Of a DNA stretch of 64,000 bases, positions 16,452 through 24,404 are shown piece after piece. The notes under the pieces are model-generated. The model was not told the DNA's origin. It made no database searches and saw only the letters and a program-made list of their open reading frames with translations. Every line of letters begins with the position of its first letter. Positions within the stretch are counted from its first letter, which is position 1. Location: contig CABOHA010000005.1 of assembly GCA_902399975.1 (NCBI GenBank), positions 1-64,000 on the forward strand, in the 5' to 3' direction. This stretch comes from Coriobacteriaceae bacterium (lineage in GTDB: Bacteria > Actinomycetota > Coriobacteriia > Coriobacteriales > Coriobacteriaceae). The translations under genes were made by a program, and so were the position numbers.

Positions 16452-17903
16452 CTACTCGACCGTATCGACCGTTGCTGCCACGTTGCCGTCTGCCATGCGC
16501 ACGCGAATGGCGTCGCCAGGCTTAAAGGTCTTGGCACTCGTAGCCACACCATCATCGCTGTACGCGATGGAATAGCCGCGAGCAAGCACTTTGAGCGGCG
16601 ACAGGGCATCGAGCGACGCTGCCGCACGGCTGAGGTCGGACGCTGGCTTGCTGAGCATCGTGCGCCCTTGATGCTCTAGGCGGGAACTCGCAAGCGTGAG
16701 CGCATGGCGCTTACCACCGAGCCCCGAGGTGCTTGTAATCAGACGCTCGGGCAAGCGCTCAAAGTTGGAGCGGAATGTCCCGACCGAGCGTACTATGGCG
16801 CCCGACAGGCGATCGGCAGTCAGCGCAAGCTCCGATTCGCGACGCTCGACCATAAATGTGGGGTCGTTGAGGCACGGGCGACACGCAGCGGCATCGAGCG
16901 CATCACCCAAGCGAGCCGTATAGGTGTCCCAGGCACGACGGCCGCGTTGGTCGAGCATTTCCAGATCGACCTGATCAGACCCGATCATCGAAGCCATCGC
17001 GGCGCCCAGACGCTGATGGCGCGTCTCGAGCACGTCGGCCAACTCCGTCATAGCCGGCGCCACCGATTCTGCCGCTGCCGTTGGCGTGGAGGCGCGACGG
17101 TCGCTCACCATGTCGCAGATCGAGGTATCGGGCTCATGCCCAATGCCCGTCACCACAGGCACGGGACAGGCTGCCACCGCACGGGCAAGCTCCTCGTCGT
17201 TAAAGGTCATGAGGTCCTCAAAGGAGCCGCCGCCGCGCACCAGCAAAATACAGTCGGGCGCCGGCGCAATGGAAGCGGCGCGGCGCAGGCCCTCAATGAG
17301 CTCGGCCGGCGCACCCTCGCCTTGAACCTTGGCGCCCACGCAGACGAGCTCGACGAGCGGGTTGCGACGACGCAATGTGCGCTTGACGTCGTCGATTACG
17401 GCACCCGAAAGCGAGGTGACAACCGCCACGCGGGAGCAGAACACCGGAATGCGGCGCTTGCGCGCTTCGTCCATCAGGCCCTCGCGGCGTAGCTTTTCGG
17501 CCAGTTGCGCCACTTGTTGACGCAGCAGACCCTCCCCCGCCAGCGAGAACGAGCGGGCAACGAAGCTCATGCGACCCGTAGGCTTGTAGAGATTGAAGCT
17601 GCCCTTAAAGCTCACCTGCATGCCGTCACGCAGATCGAAGGTACGCTTGAGATAGGCACCCTTCCAGATGATGCAGTCGACGGCGGCCGAGTCGTCTTTA
17701 ATCTGGAAGTAGCAGTGGCCGCTTCGGGCATTGGGGCCACGGAAGCCCGTGACCTCGCCCAGAACGCTCAGCTGCGGAATGGCATCGAGCGCACCGGCGG
17801 CGATCTCTACCGCCTGGCTCACGCTGAGCTCCTTACGCTCTTGCTCGTCCGAACCGTCGAACTCGGCGGAAACGGCATTGCCGGTCAGATTCCAGCCTGC
17901 CAC
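16452..17903 (-). CDS. xseA: Exodeoxyribonuclease VII large subunit
   Basis: The catalytic subunit of exonuclease VII, which trims single-stranded DNA from both ends during repair. The N-terminal OB-fold is LSVLGEVTGFRG with HCYFQIKDDSAAVDCIIWKG. The nuclease core contains VAVVTSLSGAVIDDV, LVRGGGSFEDLMTFN and PVVTGIGHEPDTSICD, then a long coiled-coil C-terminus. GTG 17903 is chosen because AAGGAGG lies four bases upstream; an ATG nine codons earlier lacks a site. It forms an operon with xseB. Confidence 0.94.
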   Translation of the reverse strand: MAGWNLTGNAVSAEFDGSDEQERKELSVSQAVEIAAGALDAIPQLSVLGEVTGFRGPNARSGHCYFQIKDDSAAVDCIIWKGAYLKRTFDLRDGMQVSFKGSFNLYKPTGRMSFVARSFSLAGEGLLRQQVAQLAEKLRREGLMDEARKRRIPVFCSRVAVVTSLSGAVIDDVKRTLRRRNPLVELVCVGAKVQGEGAPAELIEGLRRAASIAPAPDCILLVRGGGSFEDLMTFNDEELARAVAACPVPVVTGIGHEPDTSICDMVSDRRASTPTAAAESVAPAMTELADVLETRHQRLGAAMASMIGSDQVDLEMLDQRGRRAWDTYTARLGDALDAAACRPCLNDPTFMVERRESELALTADRLSGAIVRSVGTFRSNFERLPERLITSTSGLGGKRHALTLASSRLEHQGRTMLSKPASDLSRAAASLDALSPLKVLARGYSIAYSDDGVATSAKTFKPGDAIRVRMADGNVAATVDTVE

Positions 17904-17969
17904 GCAGCCTCCTTTCGTTATCGTGCACAAGGGCTCCGGCCCTGCGCAAATTCAAGTCCAACACATAGT

Positions 17970-18006
17970 ACAGCGCCGCGGGGACACAAATCTCCGCGGC
18001 GCCTGT
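17970..18006 (-). terminator. GC-rich hairpin after the zinc metallopeptidase gene
   Basis: A stem of about 12 bp (17970-17981 with 17994-18006, one bulge) lies just past the stop of the gene at 18019-18723. No T run follows, so termination is likely but not certain. Confidence 0.5.
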
Positions 18007-18018
18007 CAAGCCAATTTG

Positions 18019-18723
18019 TTATCGGTTGGAGTTTCTGTTGTAGCGAGCCATAAGATAGAGCAGCTGAATGATCGAAGTGAGCGCTGCAGCCACATAGGTA
18101 AGCGCGGCTGCCGTCAGGACCTTCTTGGCACCGTTGACCTGCTTGGAACTCATACCCGACTGCTCGATGTACGCCACGGCGCGGCGGCTGGCATCGATCT
18201 CGACCGGCAGTGTAACCAACTGGAACAACACACTAAACGAGAAGAAGACCAACGCGAGGGTTGTGAGCCCGGCAATGTTCATAAACAGGCCCAAGAGCAA
18301 CACGATCGTCCAGGTGTTCTGGGTAAAGTTGACGACCGGGACCAGAGCAGCGCGTACCTTCATCATGGCATAACCACTTTGACGCTGGGCGGCATGGCCC
18401 GCCTCGTGGCAGGCCACGGCAACGCTTGCGACCGATCCGCCCGAGCGGTTGGCTTCCGAGAGATACAGGTTGTTATCCTGCGGGTTGTAATGGTCGGTGA
18501 GCTCACCGGCGACACCCTTGATACCCACGGCGCTACAACCGTTGGCATCGAGCATGCGGCGAGCGACCGTGGCACCCGTATCGCCGTCCGAGTGAACCTT
18601 GGACCAGGTTTTGTACGTCGAGTTGATATAGCTCTGCGCGGCAAGACCGAGCACTGTACAAACAAGGACAACCAGCAGGTACAGCGGGTCGATGCCAAAG
18701 CCGTATCCATAGTAATAGGGCAT
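18019..18723 (-). CDS. Membrane zinc metallopeptidase (YugP family)
   Basis: A 234-residue membrane protein of the YugP/Zn_peptidase_2 family. It has an N-terminal membrane segment (IDPLYLLVVLVCTVLGLAA), the zinc-binding HEAGHAAQ, and two or three further hydrophobic helices in the second half. The physiological substrate of this family is not established. ATG 18723 follows GGAGG by seven bases; a longer frame upstream has no site. It is probably monocistronic. Confidence 0.88.
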   Translation of the reverse strand: MPYYYGYGFGIDPLYLLVVLVCTVLGLAAQSYINSTYKTWSKVHSDGDTGATVARRMLDANGCSAVGIKGVAGELTDHYNPQDNNLYLSEANRSGGSVASVAVACHEAGHAAQRQSGYAMMKVRAALVPVVNFTQNTWTIVLLLGLFMNIAGLTTLALVFFSFSVLFQLVTLPVEIDASRRAVAYIEQSGMSSKQVNGAKKVLTAAALTYVAAALTSIIQLLYLMARYNRNSNR

Positions 18724-18839
18724 GCAAATTCCTCCGAATCGAGTTACACATTGGAGGCATTCTACCCACTCGCCCAGACAATGAGACACCATCGATGTTT
18801 TGTCGCTACCGGTTTGTATCGTTTGGCAAAACCGCGTAA

Positions 18840-19973
18840 TTACAAAAGCTCGATTTTACCGTCCTTCACGGTGAGTCCCATATTGCCGGAAAGCAAATCG
18901 TCCAAGCGCGAGCCCACAAGCTCAAAGCGCCAACCTTCGCGCAGGCGGCTCTGCTCGGGATGCTCAATGTAGTCGGCCAGGTCATCGCGCGAGGCAATGA
19001 CTGAGGTCGCCACACCCGAGCGCTCGGCAACCAGGCGAATAAGCGCATACATAAGGTCGGTCACGCTCTCCAGCTCCGGCGAAATCTGGCGATGTCCGCG
19101 CACCATAAGCGGCAGGCGATCGTGCGGACAGCTCGCACCGCGTTTGATGGCCATGAGTGCGCCGTCCACGTCGCGCTCCCCCAGCTGATCGGTACCGCGA
19201 ATGCTGCGGAACTCCTCAACACGCGCGGGGTTGCGCTTAACCAGGGCCAGCAGCGTATCGTCGGACATGACCCACTTGCGCGGGATGTTGCGCCGCTCGG
19301 CGCGGTCCTCACGCCAGGCGGCAAGCTCGCGCGCAATGCCCAGCTGATGGCGGCTGCACGAGTTGATGCGCTTGACCTTGCGGAATGCCTCATGGCGGTC
19401 GGCGCGGTAGTGCGACTCGTCGGCTAGCGGGCGCAACTCGTCGAGTACCCAGTCCACACGGCCCAACTCGCGCAGGCGGCTCATCATCTCGGTATAGGCA
19501 ACAATCAGGTACTTGACGTCATCGATCGCGTACTCAATCTGCTTATCGGTCAGCGGGCGGCGCGACCAGTCGGTCAGCGACTCGGTCTTAGGCAATGAGA
19601 CACCGCAGAACGTCTGCACGAGCGCACCGTAGGAAATCTGCTGGCGCTCGCCCAAAAAGGCGGCGGCGACCTGCGTATCAAAAATCGGACGCGGCAGCGC
19701 GCCCACGGTGTGGAGCATGACCTCCATATCCTGCGAGCAGGCGTGGAAGACCTTGGTCACGCTCTCGTCGGCCATAAGCTCGGCCAGCGGCGATAGGTCG
19801 TCGATCACTAGAGGATCGACCGCGACGCTCTCGGCAGGAGTGGCAATCTGAACCAGGCACAGGCGCGGATGGAATGTGCGCTCGCGCAAAAACTCGGTAT
19901 CGACGGCAATCGCGTCAAACTCACGGGCGCGCTGGCAAAAGTCGAGTAGAGCCTGATGTGTGGAAATGTACAT
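18840..19973 (-). CDS. rnd: Ribonuclease D
   Basis: A 3'-5' exoribonuclease of the DEDDy class. The 3'-5' exonuclease domain carries the acidic residues in AVDTEFLRE, FHACSQDMEV and YAIDDVKYL with its tyrosine. An HRDC-like region follows (IARELAAWREDRAERRNIPRKWVMSDDTLLAL), and there is a C-terminal extension. It trims stable RNA 3' ends, including tRNA precursors. ATG 19973 is chosen over an ATG twelve codons upstream because MYISTHQALLDF is where the fold begins; the ribosome binding site is weak in both cases. Confidence 0.92.
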   Translation of the reverse strand: MYISTHQALLDFCQRAREFDAIAVDTEFLRERTFHPRLCLVQIATPAESVAVDPLVIDDLSPLAELMADESVTKVFHACSQDMEVMLHTVGALPRPIFDTQVAAAFLGERQQISYGALVQTFCGVSLPKTESLTDWSRRPLTDKQIEYAIDDVKYLIVAYTEMMSRLRELGRVDWVLDELRPLADESHYRADRHEAFRKVKRINSCSRHQLGIARELAAWREDRAERRNIPRKWVMSDDTLLALVKRNPARVEEFRSIRGTDQLGERDVDGALMAIKRGASCPHDRLPLMVRGHRQISPELESVTDLMYALIRLVAERSGVATSVIASRDDLADYIEHPEQSRLREGWRFELVGSRLDDLLSGNMGLTVKDGKIELL

Positions 19974-20071
19974 ATCAACCCATCGAATAAGGTTAGGCCC
20001 GAAAAACACGGGTAGGATATCGGCATTGCCTTACAACTATACTCGGTTAGTCACAGAACGGGAACGTAAGT

Positions 20072-20989
20072 ATGCGCTGCCTTATCATCCACAACCCGGC
20101 ATCGGGCCCCAGCTCAGATGAAATCTTCGCATTCACGCACGCCCTTGCACAGGGCGGCGACGAGGTCGTGATGCGCTTTATCGGCGATGGCATGGAGCCC
20201 GAGGACGCCGTGGCGGATGTGCGCGAGTTCGATCGCGTGGTAATTTCGGGCGGCGACGGCACCGTCTCCAACGTGCTCGACCAGATGCGCGGATGCGGCG
20301 TCCCCACGCTCGTCTTCCCCTCCGGCACGGCCTGCCTGTTCTTCAACAACATCGGCAATGCCCCCGAGGCCGCGGCGCTCGCCAAGGCCTGCCGCGTCGG
20401 CCGCACCGTCAAGGCGGATATGGGTGAGCTCTTTTGGCTCGACGAGAACGGCAACGAAAAGCGCCACGGCTTCATCATCATCGCCGGCTCGGGCTACGAT
20501 GCCGAGATCATGATGAAGGCAGCCCCCACCAAAAACGATATCGGCGAGATCGCCTACTTCCTATCCGCGCTCGCCACGCCCAACCCCACGGTGGCGCACT
20601 TTACGATTGAGCATGACGGCATTGTCGAGGAACTCGATGGCATCTGCTGTATGGCCGGCAACACCTCGGTCATCCAAAACGACATCAACCTGTTCCCCGA
20701 CTGTCGCATGAACGACGGCATGGTCGACATCGCGGTCATCGAGCCCGTCAAAACCGTACAGCTCCTCCCGACCGTGATCACCGCCGCACTCGACCCCGCC
20801 GGCAAGGTGCTCGGCCGTCCGCAGTTCAAGATCATCCAGACCAAAGAAGCCAAGATCACCTGCACCCCGTCGCTGGGCATGCAGTTCGATGGCGAGATCA
20901 TCTCCAGCAACTCGGGCGTCTTTGGAGCCCGCGCACTTCCGAAATGCCTCGACCTCATCGTCGACGAATTCTCACCACTTGGTAAATAG
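20072..20989 (+). CDS. Diacylglycerol kinase / YegS-type lipid kinase family protein
   Basis: A 305-residue ATP-NAD/DAG kinase-like protein. The nucleotide-binding loop is VVISGGDGTVSNVL, with LIIHNPASG at the N-terminus and FPSGTACLFFNNIGNAPE as the second conserved block. The C-terminal beta-sandwich ends with MQFDGEII. Such enzymes phosphorylate membrane lipids such as diacylglycerol, or act in sphingolipid or polyprenol metabolism; the substrate is not predictable here. It is divergent from rnd, and its stop overlaps the ribosome binding site of the tiny membrane protein gene that follows. Confidence 0.87.
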   Translation: MRCLIIHNPASGPSSDEIFAFTHALAQGGDEVVMRFIGDGMEPEDAVADVREFDRVVISGGDGTVSNVLDQMRGCGVPTLVFPSGTACLFFNNIGNAPEAAALAKACRVGRTVKADMGELFWLDENGNEKRHGFIIIAGSGYDAEIMMKAAPTKNDIGEIAYFLSALATPNPTVAHFTIEHDGIVEELDGICCMAGNTSVIQNDINLFPDCRMNDGMVDIAVIEPVKTVQLLPTVITAALDPAGKVLGRPQFKIIQTKEAKITCTPSLGMQFDGEIISSNSGVFGARALPKCLDLIVDEFSPLGK

Positions 20990-20998
20990 GAGGACCCC

Positions 20999-21091
20999 GT
21001 GAACGACAATCCCCTGATCGGCTTTATTGTCATCGTCTTGGCCATGCTCGTCGGTTACGCCATCAACGTGATTCACCGCCGAAAGAAGTAA
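20999..21091 (+). CDS. Small single-span membrane protein (30 residues)
   Basis: A GTG start at 20999 is preceded by AGGAGG at 20988-20993, which overlaps the stop codon of the lipid-kinase gene. The peptide starts MNDNPLIGFIVIVL, continues as a hydrophobic helix of about 20 residues, and ends with the basic IHRRKK. That is the pattern of a one-span protein with a cytoplasmic basic tail. A strong terminator follows 33 bases later, so this is the last gene of the unit. Function unknown; it could modulate the lipid kinase. It is below usual gene-caller size limits, but the ribosome binding site, spacing and context support it. Confidence 0.7.
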   Translation: MNDNPLIGFIVIVLAMLVGYAINVIHRRKK

Positions 21092-21399
21092 ATCCACATT
21101 GGTATGATATTCATCCAGTTATCGACTCTCCCGCTGTTTATGCAAATCCTAAACAGCGGGAGAGTTTTCTTTTTGACCGCCGTCTAATGCTTTATTCAGC
21201 TACAGTAAATGCAGGGTGCCTTTATTTAACTAAAGCCATAAAATGAGTATTATTATCCGTTCATCGTATATTTCTTCACGCTCATCGAGCAAAGGCTGTT
21301 GTCGAGTGAATACTCTTTACACTTCCTTTAGGCTAGTAGATGTATTTATTAGCTGAAACTCCGTACGGTTTCGCGGGGTTTCAACAGTTGGGAGGGATT
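21092..21399. other. Intergenic region before the C69 dipeptidase
   Basis: The first part holds the terminator at 21125-21174. The remainder is AT-rich (21180-21345) and should carry the dipeptidase promoter, but no box pair stands out. A 9-bp hairpin (21354-21362 with 21373-21381, one G-T pair) lies in the leader, ten bases before the ribosome binding site. Confidence 0.5.
21125..21174 (+). terminator. Terminator of the lipid-kinase unit
   Basis: A perfect 16-bp stem (21125-21140 with 21150-21165) is followed by TTTTCTTTTT. Confidence 0.95.
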
Positions 21400-23202
21400 A
21401 TGAGGTTTACTCATCCTGTCAACACGCTCAAGAAGCTCGGCTGCGGCCTTGCGTTTGGAGCAGCGGCTATCATGGCCATGCCGACTTCGGCACTCGCCTG
21501 CACCCAGATCTACATGGGCAGCAAGCTCACGGCAGACGGCAACACGTACTACGGCCGTTCCGAGGACTTCGGTCCGCGCTACATCAAGCACTTTGGCATT
21601 GAGCCCGCACACAAGGACGGCAACGAGTACACCTCGGTCGAGTCCGGTTTTGAGTACAAGTCCAAGGGCGCAACCTACCGCTACACCTTCGTTCGCGACA
21701 ACCCCTCGCAGTGGGAAGATCGCTACGACGCATATTCCGAGGCAGGCATCAACGAGAAGGGCGTCTCCTGCTCTGCCACGTTGAGCACCTCCTATAACGA
21801 GAAGGCCGAAGAGGCCGACCCCATCACCGAGGAGACTGGCATTGGCGAATACAACTACGCCAGCGTCATTCTGGGCGAGAGTGCCACGGCCCGCGAGGGT
21901 GTCGAGCTCCTCGGCAGCCTGATTGACGAGCAGGGCGTCTGCTCCAACGACCAGATCATCATTGCCGACAACAACGAGACCTGGTTGTTTGCAGCGCTTT
22001 CCGGCCATCAGTGGATCGCCATGAGGCTCACTGACGATATCGCCTCGCTCAACCCCAACATCGGCAACCTCACCTATGACGTCGACCTCGACGACACCGA
22101 GAACTGCCTCCACTCCGAGGGCATCGAGTCTATGCCTAAGGAGAAGGGCTTTGCCGAGTACACCGACGGCAAGTTCGACGTCGCCAAGACCTACGGCGAG
22201 GAGATTGGCGAGGCCGGCATGCACCAGTGGTCGCGCTATATCCAGGGCCGCGATTACTTCATGGCTCCGCTTGCCGAGGGCACCGACTACGAGATCGTCA
22301 AGGACGAGCGCGAAGACGCTCGCGCGACGACCGGCGCCCTGGTCCACGAAATGCAGCCGCTGTTCTTTACGCCCGGCAAGTCCGACTGGAACACCTTTGA
22401 GATGATTCGTTCCTTCGCCGCTCGCGGCGAGAATGTCGCCGGCCTCAACGCCAACACCGACGGCGCCTATGCCATCGGCTCCAACCGCAACACCGAAATC
22501 CACACCTTCCAGATCCGTCACGGCATGGACCCCGAGATCGCGACCATCCAGTGGGAGATGCTATCCAACGCCGAGTTCTCCGTCGCCATCCCCCTCTATT
22601 CCGCACTGCTCACCGAGGTCAGCCCCTACTTCAGCGATCAGGATGTCTCCTTCGATCACTGCGAAGAGGAAGACGTCGTGAACAACGAGGAGCCCAAGAA
22701 CTCCATCAACTACGTCCTCATGGACATCAACACGCTCGCCTATGAGAACCGCGACCACTGCGCCGCCGGCGTCCGCGCCTATCTCGACGCCCTGCAGAAG
22801 GAACTCATCGAGCAGAACCTGACCGTCGACGAGGCCATGCAGGCCGAAGAAGGCACCGAAGCCCGCACCGCCCTGGCCAACAAGGCCGGCAAGGCTGCAA
22901 CCAAGAACACCTATGTTAAGTGCAAGGCCATGCTCGAGGAGATGCGCGACTACCTCCAGGAGGGCGATTTCTCCGAGGAGTTCGTCCCGAGTGACTACGA
23001 TGCTGACAACGACTGCCTGGTCGAGTCCATCACCTACGCCGACGAGGCCCTTTCCGATGAGGACGTGGCCGAGCCCGAGGCCGAAAAGAAAGAGGTCACC
23101 GAGGAGAAGTCCGAGGGCAACAACATGGCCGCCATGGCCGTTGGCGCCGTCGTCATCATCGGTGTCTGCGTCTACGTGATCTATCGTCGCAAGAAGGCCT
23201 AA
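21400..23202 (+). CDS. Surface-anchored C69 family dipeptidase
   Basis: A 600-residue peptidase of family C69 (PepD-like). An N-terminal signal sequence ends in SALA, and the next residue is the catalytic cysteine of CTQIYMGSKLTADG, so export and removal of the leader would expose the N-terminal nucleophile. GRSEDFGPRY, GINEKGVSCSATLS and the EYNYASVILGES region are family blocks. After an acidic Glu/Lys linker the C-terminus is a membrane helix (MAAMAVGAVVIIGVCVYVIY) and the basic RRKKA. The enzyme is thus predicted to sit on the outer face of the membrane and to cut dipeptides outside the cell. ATG 21400 follows GGAGGG. It lies upstream of the tryptophan-controlled ECF transporter, which would import the products of peptide breakdown. 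Confidence 0.9.
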   Translation: MRFTHPVNTLKKLGCGLAFGAAAIMAMPTSALACTQIYMGSKLTADGNTYYGRSEDFGPRYIKHFGIEPAHKDGNEYTSVESGFEYKSKGATYRYTFVRDNPSQWEDRYDAYSEAGINEKGVSCSATLSTSYNEKAEEADPITEETGIGEYNYASVILGESATAREGVELLGSLIDEQGVCSNDQIIIADNNETWLFAALSGHQWIAMRLTDDIASLNPNIGNLTYDVDLDDTENCLHSEGIESMPKEKGFAEYTDGKFDVAKTYGEEIGEAGMHQWSRYIQGRDYFMAPLAEGTDYEIVKDEREDARATTGALVHEMQPLFFTPGKSDWNTFEMIRSFAARGENVAGLNANTDGAYAIGSNRNTEIHTFQIRHGMDPEIATIQWEMLSNAEFSVAIPLYSALLTEVSPYFSDQDVSFDHCEEEDVVNNEEPKNSINYVLMDINTLAYENRDHCAAGVRAYLDALQKELIEQNLTVDEAMQAEEGTEARTALANKAGKAATKNTYVKCKAMLEEMRDYLQEGDFSEEFVPSDYDADNDCLVESITYADEALSDEDVAEPEAEKKEVTEEKSEGNNMAAMAVGAVVIIGVCVYVIYRRKKA

Positions 23203-23298
23203 GGCCCTCATGTCTTAGCTGAGCGGACAAGGCAGCCATGGCAGCCTCGCCCGCTTAGCCCGCTCTTTTGACCGACGGGAAACCCGGGAAACCCGCTT

Positions 23299-23321
23299 GA
23301 AATCTTTTTAAAAAAGATTTC
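23299..23321 (+). other. AT-rich inverted repeat after the dipeptidase gene
   Basis: GAAATCTTTTT (23299-23309) is mirrored by its complement at 23310-23321. It may terminate the dipeptidase transcript or be part of the trp leader promoter region. Confidence 0.45.
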
Positions 23322-23339
23322 CCCGCACACACTTCGCTG

Positions 23340-23348
23340 TGCTATAGT
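23340..23348 (+). promoter_or_regulatory. Extended -10 promoter of the trp leader
   Basis: TG-C-TATAGT at 23340-23348 is an extended -10 element about 59 bases before the leader peptide start. The -35 region is poor, as is common with extended -10 promoters. Confidence 0.55.
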
Positions 23349-23406
23349 GCAGCGCAACAGCAACTAGGTGCGACCGCGCCACGGCATCACGAAAGGAGCC
23401 ACCAAC

Positions 23407-23475
23407 ATGAAGAACACGATGAAATCTCTCAACAACTGGTGGTGGCGTGATGCGAATACGATCGGTCGACAGTGA
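23407..23475 (+). CDS. Tryptophan-rich leader peptide of the ECF operon
   Basis: A 22-residue reading frame, beginning MKNTMKSLNNWWWRD and ending NTIGRQ, follows AAAGGAG at a suitable distance. Three successive TGG codons (23437-23445) near its middle are the hallmark of a tryptophan attenuation leader. GGCGTGA, which overlaps the last Trp and next codons (23442-23448), can pair perfectly with TCACGCC (23481-23487) after the stop. An intrinsic terminator follows at 23512-23542, and then the ECF transporter genes. Ribosome stalling at the Trp codons would change which stem forms. Confidence 0.85.
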   Translation: MKNTMKSLNNWWWRDANTIGRQ

Positions 23476-23511
23476 GTCCCTCACGCCTGTTTTTGCGCTC
23501 TAGGTGATTGG

Positions 23512-23542
23512 AAGGCCTCCGGTTTCGACCGGGGGCCTTTTT
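23512..23542 (+). terminator. Attenuator terminator of the tryptophan ECF operon
   Basis: A 12-bp stem (23512-23523 with 23528-23539, one G-T pair) with a TTCG loop is followed by five T. It lies between the Trp leader peptide and the S-component gene. The region just before it (AGGTGATTGGA, about 23502-23512) can pair imperfectly with the segment after the leader stop, a candidate antiterminator. Confidence 0.85.
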
Positions 23543-23619
23543 CTATCTCGAGCCCAATCGCATTCGCATCACGCGCCTCCGCTTTTCTCTTGCAATCCCC
23601 TTCCGAAAGGATTTTCACC

Positions 23620-24192
23620 ATGTCTCAGAACACCACCGCCACCCAGCCCCGCACCGTCCAGACCGCCGACCGCGGCAAACTCGATGTCCGCGCCCTCGTC
23701 CTGCTCGCCATCCTGCTCGCCGCCGGCTTCATCCTCAACTTCACCGTCGGCAAGGCAATCTCGGGCATCTCGGGCGGCATGATCAGCCCCGAGTTCATCA
23801 TCTCGGCCTTCTGCCTCACCATCCTGGTCGTTCGCCCCAACATCGGCCAGGCGCTCGTCATTGGCCTCATCTCGGCTGCCGTAATCCAGATCACCACCAC
23901 TTCGCCGTTCATCGATTTTGCCGCCGAGGGCATCGCCGCCATGCTCATGGCCGGCATCGTCAACGGCGCCGGCAAGAACGGTCAGGTCAAGCCCGCCATC
24001 GCCATTGTCGCAACCTTCCTGACCACCTTTGTCTCCGGCGTTATCTTCATGGTCATCAAGATGGCCATGCTCGGCGTGGTTGGCGAGCTCGCCGCCGCCA
24101 TGCTGCCCGTCGTCGCCATGACCGCCGTCTTTAACGCCATTCTGGTCGGTGCCCTCTACTTGCCCATCCAGAAGGCCCTTAGGCTCAATTAA
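23620..24192 (+). CDS. ECF transporter S component, probably for tryptophan
   Basis: A 190-residue membrane protein with about six hydrophobic helices, an ECF substrate-binding (S) component. A polar N-terminus of about 25 residues precedes ALVLLAILLAAGFILNF. The downstream genes give the ATPase and T subunits of the same transporter. The substrate is inferred from the Trp-Trp-Trp leader and attenuator immediately upstream; a tryptophan-type S component (TrpP class) has been proposed in ECF surveys. ATG 23620 follows AAAGGA; the frame extends ten codons further without a site. Confidence 0.85.
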   Translation: MSQNTTATQPRTVQTADRGKLDVRALVLLAILLAAGFILNFTVGKAISGISGGMISPEFIISAFCLTILVVRPNIGQALVIGLISAAVIQITTTSPFIDFAAEGIAAMLMAGIVNGAGKNGQVKPAIAIVATFLTTFVSGVIFMVIKMAMLGVVGELAAAMLPVVAMTAVFNAILVGALYLPIQKALRLN

Positions 24193-24198
24193 CCCGCT

Positions 24199-24299
24199 CG
24201 GCTTTACGAGCCACCCCATCTTGGCGTTCATTCGTCGCTCGCGTACCCAAGTACGCTTCGCTCCTCTTTCGCGCCAACCTGGGGCCCCTCGTAAAGCCG
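24199..24299 (+). repeat. Long imperfect hairpin between the ECF S and A genes
   Basis: An outer 12-bp stem (24199-24210 with 24288-24299), a middle stem of 11 pairs in 13 (24214-24226 with 24272-24284) and a terminal GCGTAC/GTACGC stem (24241-24256) fold about 100 bases into one arm. It begins seven bases after the S-component stop. Confidence 0.7.
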
Positions 24300-24342
24300 T
24301 CTCCGCACTCCACCAACAAAGACTGTCCCAAACAACTAGCTC

Positions 24343-24386
24343 TTGGGGACGTTCTTAAACGACTAGTCATGTAAGAACGTCCCCAA
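24343..24386 (+). repeat. Perfect 15-bp hairpin before the ECF ATPase gene
   Basis: 24343-24357 pairs with 24372-24386; the 14-base loop contains ACTAGT. No T run follows, and the ribosome binding site of the ATPase gene begins about six bases later. It could set the ratio of S to A/T subunits or stabilise processed mRNA. Confidence 0.7.
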
Positions 24387-24404
24387 TGACTATGAAAGGT
24401 ATCC

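Noticed and set aside
23340..23620. T-box riboswitch as the control element of the ECF operon
   Set aside because: No conserved T-box sequence or specifier stem was found. A translated leader with three Trp codons explains the terminator better.
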